Shown here: positions 21,613-33,134 of the stretch, piece after piece
Numbering within the stretch: the stretch's first letter is position 1
Layout: every line of letters starts with the position of its first letter
Assembly: GCA_030272155.1 (NCBI GenBank)
Contig: CP126199.1
Span: 1,674,001 to 1,738,000 of the forward strand
Length of the DNA: 64,000 nt
DNA from: Tetradesmus obliquus
Lineage: Eukaryota; Chlorophyta; Chlorophyceae; Sphaeropleales; Scenedesmaceae
Reading direction: 5' to 3'
Made by a program: the position numbers and the translations under genes
The notes under the pieces: model-generated
Seen by the model: only the letters and a program-made list of their open reading frames with translations
Told to the model about the DNA's origin: nothing
Database searches by the model: none

Positions 21613-24600
21613 ATGCAGATATTTAGTCATCGGCAAATAGCGAGCAGGACGCGCGTGACTTGTCCTGGGCCCCGCATTGCACCACACAAAGTTCAGCACA
21701 GCAGGCTCGCACCCCCAGCACGCGCTGACAGCGGCAAGGAGCCCAGTGAAAAGGAGCTACAAGAAAAGTTTTTCAGCGCACCCAACAAGCAGCCAGGACA
21801 GCCAGCCCCCGGCAGCAGCAAGCAGGAGCAGCAGCAGCAGGGCAACCTCCTGGAAAATCCGCTAGTGAACCCCTACGCGCTGGGACGCCAAGCTCGGCGC
21901 GCGTTTGACGATGTGTGGGAGCAGCTGAGTTCAATTGCCCAGCCCACGAAGAGTTATGTCTTCGATGAGGTGCTGGACCCCAGCCTGCAATTGGAGGAGG
22001 ACCCAACTGCTGCAGGAACTAAGGTGCTGGTGGTTGGAGCCACAGGCAGGGTGGGCCGCATCCTTATCCGCAAGCTGCTGCTGCGTGGCTACAAAGTGTG
22101 TGCGCTAATCAGGCGCCGCGAGGGCATCCGCGAGACCGCAGCTGAGATTGAGGGGCTGCCAAGCGCTGTTGAGATCATCAACGGCGATGTGGGAGAACTC
22201 AAGGACTGCCAAAGGGCAGTGAAAGGTGTTAACAAGGTGCGTAGTATTATAGTTGAAACGCATGCACAGGAAGCAGCATGTTGCAGCTGTTGCAGAGTGC
22301 TGGCATGTCAGGCTGCGGTCCTGACAAGCCAAGCTGCCTGTGCATCTGTTGTGATGCATCATCCGCTGCATGAGTTGTTGGCTTCTTTCATCATGCAGGC
22401 CTATGTAAGAGGTTGAGCATGCAACAGCTGCACTTGAGCAGATAACATGTGTTGTGTAGCGTTGCCAGCAGTGGTTTACACAGCCATAGGTGATGTCTCA
22501 GCTATGCTTGTAGTTTGCTTGCACGGCTCCCTTGCCACAGCACTACACTGTTCAATGGGCGTGTGTTTCTGCTACCTGGCCTCTTTTCCTACGAGCTAAC
22601 AACCTCATCACATTCTCTGCCTGCTTATTTTGCATCTCATTCCTCTGCCTGCCCGGCCAGATCATCTACTGCGCAGCAGCAAAGACCGCGTTCACAGCTG
22701 ACCTGCTGCGAGTCGAGGAGCGGGGAGTGGCCCACATGGCAGCAGCGATGCAGGATGAGCTGTTCAGGCGGGCACGCGCAGAGGGCTCCAAGCACAGCCC
22801 TCACGCAAAGAAGGAGGTCGCAGATTTTGGCAAGATTTACCACCAGCTGCGCTGGGACATCGGCTTTGTCGGTGTGCAGGTGGGGCCCGGTGACATGCAG
22901 CTGCATGTTTGTGTGGGGTTTGGGAGCCAAACACTCACGACCATGAACTGCAGGCTGCTTGGTACACAGTGCTCTGTCTGATGTGTCTGTCATCCTGCAA
23001 GGAAGTGTTCAGCACCAGCAAGCAGACTTGCTGTTGCTCCCAGCTGTAACCCCCTATGCCCTGCTGCTGTCTGGGATGTGCCGCCATTGCTGGGTGTTTG
23101 CTGCTTCATCTCCACAGGCTGCTTCATCGCAACAGGGAGAGGGCAGCTGCAGACATATTCAGCTTCTTTGTCCCCTGAAACCACATGTGCCTTTCCAATG
23201 CTTGTGCTGAGCCTCTGTCATGCTTGGTTTTGCTTTGCAGGGAGAGGATGGCAGCATCAGCAGGGACAGGGAGCGCGCCAACCTGGCAGCAGCAGAGATC
23301 AGCGAAGGCAACAACCTGGTGTTCACGGGCGCGCTGTTCACGCGCGGCGCGTTTGCAGAAGTTGGAGCGGAGCTCAACCCGCTGCTGCCGGGTGGGGAGT
23401 CACGACTTGCAGGCACGGAGGGCATCACTATGCGGGTGAAGACGGAGGGGCACACGTATGCGTGCGTGCTGCGCACAGGTGGGATGCTGATGCAGAGTTT
23501 TGGGTGGTGTGTGGTGTTGGAAAGCAGAGGAGGCAGCACTTGCAGGAGAGCAGGGTTTGGCGTGTGGTTGTAACAGCGGCAAGGATGGGCTTTGTGTCTT
23601 GCTGACAGCTGCTGCTGCACTTGCCGATTCATGCTGCTGATGGTACCCTACTGCTGCATCATAAAGTCACATGCATACACGAAGTGCCTGCTGCTGCTGT
23701 TGTGTCATCCATTGTTTGATTTCAACCCTGCACAGCTGCATGCTCTCTGCTGCCTGACAATCCCTTGCACCGCGCTGCAACCGCCTCACCACCTTGCAAC
23801 CACAGCCGAGGGTCACACCTATTCGGCGCGCTTCCCCACACGCACCGCGCGCTACAGCACCGTGCGCCTGCCTTGGGTACTGTTCAGGCCAGAAGCAGAG
23901 GGCCTGCCTCCCTTTGACCCCGCAGCAGTAAAAAGCATCAGCCTGCGCTATGAGCTGCGCAAGCCAGTGCCGGCAGCAACAGCAGCAGCAGCAGCGGCCG
24001 CAGCAGCAGCAGCGCCAGCAGCGCCGCTCGTGCCTGCAGGAGCCAGGCTGCCGACTGCGCCGACGGGTGGTGCCGCGCCGTCGGCTGCTCTGCAGCTGCA
24101 GCGGCAGCGGCTGCTGGCCCAGCAGGCTGCAGCTAACACAAAGTTTGAGCGGTTCAAGATGGAGGTGGACTGGATCAAGGCCCTGCCATCAGGTGCGAGA
24201 GCTGCAGCTTGTAATCCTGCAAGTTCCTGCAAGTTCCAAAGCTGTTCAAGGCAGTGCTGGTAGAGGCCAGCTGTGAGGCGGACGCGACAGACCCAGCACA
24301 TCCCCGAGGCAAAGCATTTTATGTGTTCGATGATTGCTTCTGGGTTCACACAGCTGCTGTGACCTGGGGTCGGGCGTTGACTAGAACGGATAAGTGCGCA
24401 GCCACTGCCACACCTCTTCTGTTGGAAACCTTCTGTTGACCCTTTGGAGTGCTCTTTGACCGGTGCTGCTGCTGCTGCTTCAGGTGTGGAGCCAGAGTTC
24501 ATCTTGGTGTCCTGCAGTGGAGCAGCGCGGCCAGGGTTAGATGCCACAGATGTCTCGCGCATCGTTGCTGCTAAGCGCCGCGGAGAGGATGCGCTGCGTG

Positions 24601-25523
24601 CAACAGGCCTGGGCTACACTGTGATGCGGCCAGGACCTCTTGTGGTGAGTTCCTAGTTCTGTTGTTTGTGTTGCAACAGTTGAGTCTTCAGGTTTGATCA
24701 TGCGCTCTGTGCAACAGGCGTGGTCTACACTGTGATACGGCCAGGACCTCTTGTGTTGAGCTACTAGTGCGTCTTGTTCTTTCGGCTGTGGTCTTGTATG
24801 TGCAGAAGAGTCTGCCTATCACGGTGCTTGTGTCTTGTTGTCGTGATGCGGCCAGTGACCAGCGTGTGCTTCTTTTCTTCTGTTATTTTGCAGCAGCCAA
24901 GTTGTGGAGGTTTCATCGTGTCCTGCCTCTTACAGTACAGTTTGGGTTGGGGTGGGCTGCTGATGTATGTTGGTTGACGCCTGGTCAACGCTGGTCAAGG
25001 TTTGACTTTGTTCCGTTGACTTTTGCTGCTTGCAGGACGAGCCTGGAGGCTACAAGGCGCTGGTGTTTGACCAGGGTGACCGCGTGGGCCAGAGTGTGAG
25101 CGCAGCTGATGTGGCTGACATCTGCTTGCGGGCGCTGCATGAGCCTGAGGTGAGCAAAATTCTTGTCATATGTTACAATTTGAAAGGGTGCAAGTGAGCA
25201 GTATGTATGTGAGATGCTGCGCTTGTACGATACAAACCAAGAACAGGGGTGCTACCGTGGCTGTCTGTGCGAGCTGCGGTAGAAGCCATAGGTGCCAGCT
25301 ACAACAGCAAGTTGGTGGTGTGTGCGTGAGGCTGTGACTTGCAGGAAGCCTTGTTTTGGCTTTGCTGCCGACCGGTTGGCTGCCGCAACATCAACCTCTT
25401 GCAGATGTCATCACGTAATGCTTGAGATAGGTGTACGTTCTGAACCAGTGGCTGCCTCGCTGGTGGCTGCTGCTGATGTTCCTGCGTTCTCACACTATGC
25501 ACGCCCGCACCTGCTGCTCACCC

Positions 25524-25564
<41 letters not shown>

Positions 25565-25715
25565 CCGCCTGCAGGCGCGCAACAAGACATTCGATGTGTG
25601 CTACGAGTATCAGCCTGATGAGGGCCTGCAGCTGTATGAGCTTGTGGCAAGCATCCCAAGCAGCAGCGGCAACTACCTCGCAGCAGCGCTGTCCACCCTG
25701 CAGAAGAACACATAA
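21613..25715 (+). CDS. HCF173: HCF173-like atypical SDR with CIA30 insertion (psbA translation factor)
   Basis: Exons 21613-22236, 22661-22879, 23241-23478, 23806-24192, 24484-24644, 25036-25149 and 25575-25715 give 627 aa. The N-terminus looks like a plastid transit peptide. The Rossmann motif VGATGRVGRILIRKLLLRGY starts at about residue 141, and the first SDR half ends in IIYCAAAKTAFTADL. A CIA30-like domain follows (FTRGAFAEV, then VRLPWVLFRP). The SDR fold resumes with EFILVSCSG, GYTVMRPGPL and DQGDRVGQSVSAADVADIC. The end, NKTFDVCYEY then LQLYELVAS, matches plant HCF173. In plants HCF173 binds the psbA 5'UTR at thylakoids and starts D1 synthesis. Lys/Gln-rich linkers and a poly-Ala insert enlarge the CIA30 region. 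The exon 7 acceptor follows a long CTG tract. Intron 5 contains copies of the exon 5 end. Confidence 0.92.
24699..24870 (+). repeat. Downstream copies of the HCF173 exon 5 end
   Basis: 24711-24767 repeats the last part of exon 5 (about 24600-24656), with CTACACTGTGATACGGCCAG for the original and the donor changed from gtggtgagt to gtgttgagc. A shorter trace (GTGATGCGGCCAG) lies near 24843-24860. Confidence 0.88.
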
Positions 25716-26874
25716 GTGTTATTGTCAGCTATGAAGCATGCGTGGTGGGTGTGTAGGTGTGCTGATGGTGTGGATAGGGGTGGGGAGTGGCACAGAAGTG
25801 ATCCTGCATGGCGGATAACAAGCGCGTCAATGTGAGGTACATGGTGGCTGCAGCAGGAGCAACTGTACTGAGAAGTTTGAGCAGGCTTGTGTGTGAGCTG
25901 GGGTGCAACATTGTACTGCAGGATTGGGCAGCATTGATGCAGAGGATGGATGTTGGCGTTGTCGTATCAGCCAGCTGATGAGCATGCATCTGCTGCCGCG
26001 GTTTTTGCGTGACAGCGGTTTTGCACCTGTCTGCGTAAAAACCCAGCCAGCAGGAGTGGTTTAAGCACAGGTGGCTGTGCTGCTGTTGTGGAGTGTGCGA
26101 CGCTCCTGAGCAAGGACGACGAGTAGCTTAGACCAATCCCTTTACTAAGTGTCATCACAGCTGGCATGCTCCTGGTGGCCACTGTGTGACACAGCGTGGT
26201 GTGTGGTGTTATGCAAGACTGTCGGGAGTGCCCTACAGCAGGCGGTGTGTCTCCCGGAGATGCATTTTTGGGCATACAAACTGCGCTTGTCTGGCGTTGG
26301 CTTGCACAGGCATACCTGAATTGTCGCACTGCAGCAGGCACTGTTTGGTATCAGATGCAGGGCAGCATGGCATTACTGCTTCAGTGATTGCTTGTTTGTG
26401 TCAGCATGCATGGGAGTCACATCCCCTTGGGCGCAATGCTGTGGCACTCTCGAGAGTGTTGCTTGCTGGAAGAGTTAATGGGACTCTAGACCAGTTGCAG
26501 TTGCTTTTTGTTGCGTCACAGTGCTGACATGTATACACGAAGGGATGCCTGTGGTGCCAGCTGGGCAATTTTGCCTTTCATGGCTTGCCGTCGGGTTCTT
26601 ACGATACGTGAACTGAAAGAGGGGCAAGTGACTCACTCTAGGGTGATAGATTGCCAACCCCTGTAACAGACCTCTCTCTCTCTGCTCGACTCACTCTTAA
26701 GGTATAGCTTGCCCACCCCTATAACAGACCTCTCTCGCTGCCCCAAACATTGAGTGGGATCATCCCACTGCACCTGCACTTCGCCCCAGCCTGCCAAATA
26801 CCCGACCCAGCAACAGCAGCCTGCTCAGCCCCCTTTCTTAATGCTGCTCAGCTGGCACGCCTGCAGCCGTGGCC

Positions 26875-26918
<44 letters not shown>

Positions 26919-27088
26919 CTTGGGCGCCGCGCCACCCTCAACAACGCCGCTGTTGGAGCCATTCGGCTCCTCAAATCAGCAGCTGGCAGCTTTGTTTTGT
27001 CCAGCCTCCATCCCACAATTTGTCCAGCCACCATCCCACAACACCTGCACTGCACCCAAGGCCCCAAGCCGCCTGGCGAGCAAGCTTC
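25716..27088. other. Convergent intergenic region
   Basis: Between HCF173 (+) and the rhodanese gene (-). It contains a two-copy repeat at about 26630-26735 (CCCCTRTAACAGACCTCTCTC) with a TGTAA at 26662-26666 that could end HCF173. No gene supported. Confidence 0.5.
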
Positions 27089-28336
27089 TCAATGCTCCTC
27101 AGACGGCACACCTGCAGCCGCCGCTGCTGCTGCTGCTGCTGCTGCTGCCAGCTTCGGCGCCGCACCACCCTCCACGACGCTGCTGTCAGAGCCATACAGC
27201 TCCCCAAACTTCTCAAAGCCCCCATCCATGACAAGCACTTGCTTGTTAATGCCCAGCTCCTGCAGGCGCTGCTTCAGGGCAGCAGCGGACTGCGGGCCGC
27301 GCTGCAGGCTCTTGGCGCAGTGCACCACCACCTGCGGCACAGCACCAATACGTCACAAACGACGTGTTTACACCAACCTTTGTGAAATGTACCAACAGCC
27401 TGCTTGCAAGCACCTAACTCTAAACTCTCTGTCAACAGCAGGAGATAAATTGCATGGGTCGGGTGCTCGCACTGACCAAGCAGAACTAGAAAGCAGTTGT
27501 GTCAGGCTCCTGGCGCAGTGCACCACCACCTGCGGCACAGCAGGCGAGTGGGTTGCATGCATGGATGGGTCAGATGGCTGGCATCAACGTAGCATGATTA
27601 GGATGCCGTTGTTGCAGGCTCTTGGCGCAGTGCACCAACACCTGAGACACAGCAGTAAGACGCATCGCTTTTGGTACCAGCTAATGTCCATTGCTTATAT
27701 TATATGTACAGTACAAACTCTCCTTCTACAGCAGGCGAGTGGGTTGCATGCGTGGGTCAGCTGGCTGACACTGACCAAGCATATGCAGGGAGTCGTTGTG
27801 GTGGGCGCTGCCGCTGGCAAGGAGCGCCAGGAAGAAAGTGGGAAACCTCTGCTTTGCATTTGTCGCAAATGTGGCACACGTGCAGTTTCATTGAAAAAGC
27901 AGTGGCAGCTGCTCACCCTGTGCCAGCGCCACTGCACCACAGCAGGGACACCTGGGGATACCGCTGCGACAGGTTACTGAGGAGCTGCGCACTTGCTGCT
28001 GGTCCATCATGGTGTGGTCACAAGGGTTGCTGCTAACCAATCGTGAGACGACCGATTGTTGCAAGCTGTTGAGCACTTAAAGACTGCACTAGACAGAAGC
28101 TTGCCGGGTTAACTGCACCTACGCACCCAGCTGTAGTACCGTACCAGTAGGGACTACTAGGGCTGGCTGCATCACTAAGCCTTAGTATCCGGGATGCTTA
28201 GTATGCTCTTACCTGGCTCTTGGACTGCAGCTGGTCCACAAGTTTGTCTATCAAGGAGTTGTCACTGAATGATGTGCTGTCCAGGTTGAGTGCACCCTTG
28301 ACGTGCCCAGATGAGAACTCCTGCAGCAGCAGCGGC

Positions 28337-28373
<37 letters not shown>

Positions 28374-28777
28374 CCGTGGTGTGACCAAGCAGCAGCAGCG
28401 CCAAGAGGGCAATGTGAGACAAGCTGCGCTGGCAGCAACTTCTGTCGCCAGCACTGCATTTTAGTGCATGATTCAGATCTGACTGAAGCATGGAATACTG
28501 CTTCAGAGACATGCACACGCATGGCACGCTTGCAGCAGGTGTCAGTTCCTCCAACAGCGCGTTCCAAAGGCCGTCGAAAGCCTAATGCCATAACGCGTGC
28601 AATGGTGGTATATAACTTGCATATCAGCGTTTTTATAGTGGCTGCATAGCCCACAGCCCTCCAGTCAGGACCCACCTCGCTGTTGCGCACATCAACCACT
28701 GCGATCTCCTTGTTGTCTGCGCGCACAGCCTCAGCAACAGTTAAAGCATCCACACGCTCTAGCGCCGCGTTCGTCAT
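27089..28777 (-). CDS. CDC25/ACR2-like rhodanese-fold phosphatase, candidate arsenate reductase
   Basis: Exons on the - strand are 28777-28676, 28320-28213 and 27331-27089, giving 150 aa. The protein opens MTNAALERVDALTVAEAV, then VVDVRNSEEFSSGHVKGALN, a rhodanese fold. The active-site loop is HCAKSLQRGP: C-x5-R with Cys75 and Arg81, as in CDC25 phosphatases and plant ACR2/CDC25-like arsenate reductases (HCALSQVRGP in Arabidopsis). The last helix region, LVMDGGFEKF, fits the family. The small size (plant proteins are about 130-150 aa) favours an ACR2-like enzyme over a cell-cycle CDC25. The C-terminal zinc cysteines of plant ACR2 are absent; the tail is poly-Ala. The role, whether arsenate reduction or phosphatase, is inferred. 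The first codon of the longer upstream frame is GTG, so the ATG at 28777 was chosen. Confidence 0.82.
27502..27950 (-). repeat. Copies of the rhodanese exon 3 start inside intron 2
   Basis: The block at about 27303-27345 (5' end of exon 3 plus acceptor, read on the - strand) recurs at 27502-27540 and 27613-27655, and weakly at 27915-27945. A linked intron motif (GCAGGCGAGTGGGTTGCATG) recurs at about 27540 and 27731. Confidence 0.87.
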
Positions 28778-29587
28778 GCTGCTAAATCGCTGCGTAAACG
28801 GCAACGAAGACAAGCACCTGGCTGGAAGCTTCACTTGTCTTACGGTGAGAAAGCTGAAAATGTGAAGCTTGACAAGATTAAATCACGCTAACGCGTCTTA
28901 CATGCATAAAGGCAGTGCCAGAAGCATTAATCAGACGAGCGTCCCCAAACGTTAATGACAAGCGTCCCCAAACGTTCCACACATGGCCAATCAGGACGGC
29001 GACCTTCCACAAAAAGGGAATCTGGAGCACACAAGACCCTCAATCCGCGGACAAAAACAGACGGCAACCTCCAAGCCCTGCCACATGTGCAGCCACAAAC
29101 ACCCACAACGTCGCTCATGTTGCTCAACAGTGCTGCAGCTGGTGAGCAGCTGCCAGCTACTGCCTTGAAAAAGGCTCGTTATCACCCACCCCTGGTGTGC
29201 TCATTCAAACCTGTATTGTGTTCAGTCTTTCAGAACACCGTCCAACGCCTGTCTACACACTTCTAATGTACATCAGCACGCTCATAGCCCGCTTGGCTTG
29301 AAGCCATACATGCAGCTCTTACTGCAGCTACTGCGCGACCCTCGAGCACAACACACATATTCCTTGCATAGGTGTATGTATGCCCTTCAGGAACCAAGTT
29401 TTAAGACACAACGCCTGTAAACAGTGAAGAAAGCAAGCGCATATGTCCTGCATGCTCCTGCCAACGGCACCTCTGTGCACACTGGCCGGACCACAACAGC
29501 AACAAACCAAGTTCGACCAAGACATCACACAACCGTTAAATTGTGCCCTCACCACCAACATCTTGCGAGGCGACCTTGACGAGTGCA
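28778..29587. other. Intergenic between two minus-strand genes
   Basis: Promoter side of the rhodanese gene and 3' side of the acetyltransferase. A - strand TGTAA (TTACA at 28898-28902) may end the acetyltransferase transcript. CCCCAAACGTT occurs twice, at about 28944 and 28966. No gene seen. Confidence 0.45.
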
Positions 29588-29619
29588 CTAGCGACTGAAA
29601 CCTGCATAAGCAAGAGCAG

Positions 29620-29654
<35 letters not shown>

Positions 29655-29976
29655 GCCTGCTGCTTCTGCCGCGCTTTGCTTGGGCTGGAACTACCTTCAC
29701 TGGTATGCACCAGCTGCTGCTGCTGCTGCTGCTGCCCTGCCATACCCCTGCTTTGGCCATTGAACAGCCATCGCAGCATGCGCTGCGGAGGCGGCCGCTG
29801 CTGCTGGTGCTGGTACTGCACGTGCTGCGTGTGCTGCAGCTGCTGCTGCGGCTGCTGCTGCTGCCGCTGCTGATGTTGCTGCACTACAGCATGACGCTGC
29901 TGCAGCTGCAGGTGCGGATGTGGCTGCCAGTGCTGCGGATACAGCGGCTGCTGCTGCAGCGGCGGCAGCACCTCCA

Positions 29977-30007
<31 letters not shown>

Positions 30008-30118
30008 CAAATATTCGTTGCTGCCACCAGCAGCTGCAAAGCCAAAAGACATGACGCTGTCCTGTTGATGCCGTGGCCTGCTGAATCCAGCATACTGCTG
30101 CTGGAGGTCTTGCTCCTG

Positions 30119-30167
<49 letters not shown>

Positions 30168-33100
30168 GTCACGTGCTGTCTCTGCTGCTGCAGCTGCTGC
30201 TGCTCAACAGCCATAGGCTCCAGCTCCTGCCCCTGCTGCTGCAGGCCGCCTGTGACAGACTCACTGCTGGTCCTGCTGCCATTCGCTGCTGCTGCTGCTG
30301 CTTCTCCTGCAACAGTTGAGCTGTCTGGGAAGCAGTCCCCTGCTGGGTACTGCTGCAGCTGCTGCTGCCTGCAAGCACAAGCAGGAGCACCCAGTACACA
30401 GCAGTAGTGGGGTGAGTAGAGCCCAGCAGGATGGGTTCATCCTAAACAAAATTTAGCACGCAACCCTGATAAATCCATGTCTGCAGCAGCATCTTGTATT
30501 AGACAGGGGGCTGACACTGCACTAGGGCAGCGCTATGCAGCACACAGACGGCACAAACTTACCCTTGCCACACATGCAAACTCGCAGCAGCAGATGCTGT
30601 TGCTGCTGCTCTCCTTAATATGCCCTGAGCCCTGCACAAGCTGCTGCAGGACGGGACTGCCACACACAGGCACCTCTTCCCAGCCCTCAACCCCACCCCA
30701 CTGACTTGAGCACTCCTCAGGACTTCCAATACAGCGCACAATACGAGGCGCCCCCAGAACCACGTATGCACTAAACCAACCCATGATGATCCACCTCCCA
30801 AACACCGCTACTCTGCCAAAACACGCCGCACCTGCAGAAGCCCGGCATGCAGGAGTGGATGCGTGCGAGAGCGGAGCGCACCGGGCTCAGCGCCAGGCTG
30901 AGCACGTCCCAGGGCGTGGCCAGGCCTGCAGCCCCGCCCACGTACTGCACGTACAGATACGCGTCGTACACCTGCAGGCCCAAAGGCAGACAGCAAGCAA
31001 AAGCACTGCACATCAGATGATGCTGGTCGGCTCAGTAGAATGGCAAGCTAGCTAGGGCAAGAGCAGCTGGAGAACAGCTGAAACACAGCGTGTGGGTGCA
31101 TGGGTGTGTCCACTGCATGAGGCTTGTGGCTGCTGGCCTGCTTGCCTTGCACCCTGCTTGACTTTCCACCAAACTCACCAACCGTCAACTGCACCAAAAG
31201 AAAGCAAGCAAGGACATAGATTGCTGGCATCAGCATGTCACAGCCGCAGCACAGCCCAAGCTCACCTGCGTGTTGGGGTCGGGCTGCAGCAGGCAACGGC
31301 ACCTACCCCGCCGTCATCAGCAAGCTGCAGCGTCTAGAAAGCATACCAAGTTGTAGAGTTGGTGACTAAGCTCACCTGCGTGTTGGGGTCGGGCTGCCTG
31401 CCGGTGGAGATGAAGTAGAACCGCGAGAGCCGTGCCACGCACGCGAAGCCCTGCATGCTGTACAGCCCCATGGCCTGCGTGTTGTAGGTGATCACGTGCA
31501 GGAACAGCGCGCGGCACCTGCAGCATGTAGGTGAATCAAGTGATCAATTGAGTAGTCATATACATTCGCCAATTTGGTGATGGCGTGCAGGAACAGCGCG
31601 CAGCACCTGCAGCATGTGTGTGAATCAGGTGGCCAATTGAGTGATAATAGACTCTTGCCAATCAGGTGATGGCGTGCACGAACAGCGCGCAGCACCTGCA
31701 GCATGTGTGTGAATCAGGTGATCAATTGAGTGATAATAGACTCTTGCCAATCAGGTGATGGCGTGCAGGAACAGCGCGCAGCACCTGCAGCATGTGTGTG
31801 AATCAGGTGGCCAATTGAATGATAATATATTCTTGCCAATCAGGTGATGACGTGCAGGAACAGCGCACGGCACCTGAGGGCAGCAGCAGCAGCGCCAGGC
31901 AACAAGGCAAGGCGGCAGTGTCACGCAGCAGTGCTTTGAAAAACCAGTGGCCAACCCGGAAGAAGCTTTCAGCCTGCTTGCACACACCTAGCAGTTGGCC
32001 GCACATAGCGCAGCCAATCACAGAACATTGTGGAGCCTGGAGTGTGCATGCCCGCACCTCGTCTCGCATGCGCGCTGGCAGGCTGCCTGTATGAGGCTTG
32101 AAGCAACGCCGCGGCCCCTGAAGCCCTCCAGCACACAATAGAATCCTTGTTCTACAGGCCCTCTGCTGCTGCTGCTGCTGCTGCTAAACACTCGACCCTT
32201 CAGCATAACATCCAACTGACACGTTGCCTTACCTGGTCTCGCATGCGCGCTGGCAGGCGGCTTGAATCAGTGATGACGCGATGCCGCGGCCCCTGAAGCC
32301 CTCCAGCAAACGGTCGGTCCCTTGTTTCAAAGGCCTGCAGCTGCCGCTGCTGCTAAACACACAACCCTGAGCTAGTCACCCGGCTGACAATGCACACACT
32401 GCCTCACCTCGTCTCGCATGCGCGCTGGCAGGCTGCCTGTATGAGGCTGGAGGCGATGCCGCGGCCCCTGAAGCCCTCCAGCACGCCCAGCGTCAAGATG
32501 TATAGTGACGTGTCGTGGTCAACAACAGGGCTCAGCAGGCCCATGTGCTGCCGGTCCTGCACGGCGGCGGCAGCAGTGATGATAACGGCGGCGGCGGCAG
32601 CAGCAGCAGCAGCATCAGGGTGAGGATAGATAGCGCCATGTCGTGGTCTACCATGGGGCTTAGCAGGCCCATGTGCTGCCGGTCCTGGTAAAGCAGCGGC
32701 AGCGGCAGCAGCAGGGTGAGGATACACAGCAACGTGTCGTGGTCAAACAGATGGGCTTACCAGGCCCATGTGCTGCCGGTCCTGCATACAGCAACAGCAG
32801 CAGTGGTGGAAGGGGCAGCGGCAGCAGGGTGAGGATACACAGCATGTGTCACAGTGAATGACTGGCCTCAGCAGGCCCATGTGCTGCTGGCATCGAGCGG
32901 CAGCAGCAGGCAACCGGCAGGCATCTGCTGCAACTGCAAGCAGCAAGGCAACGTCAGCAACGGCTGCTGGTCACAGTGGTCACATCAGCAAACAGATGTG
33001 GCGGAATAGCACAGCAAAGCGCAACTGGCGCTGCCTGCTGCTCCTGCTACCAGCGCTGCTAACCTGCTGCTGCTGCTGCTGCTGCTGCCGCCGTCGTCAA

Positions 33101-33134
<34 letters not shown>

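Noticed and set aside
26754..27980. 408-codon + strand frame
   Set aside because: Antisense to the rhodanese gene exon 3 and its echo copies; no family resemblance.
27089..28834. Start of the rhodanese protein at 28834
   Set aside because: That codon is GTG; the first ATG in frame is at 28777 and gives a complete family-sized protein.
29543..30319. Leu-rich 258-codon frame on the + strand
   Set aside because: It is the antisense reading of the CAG-rich last exon of the NAA60-like gene.
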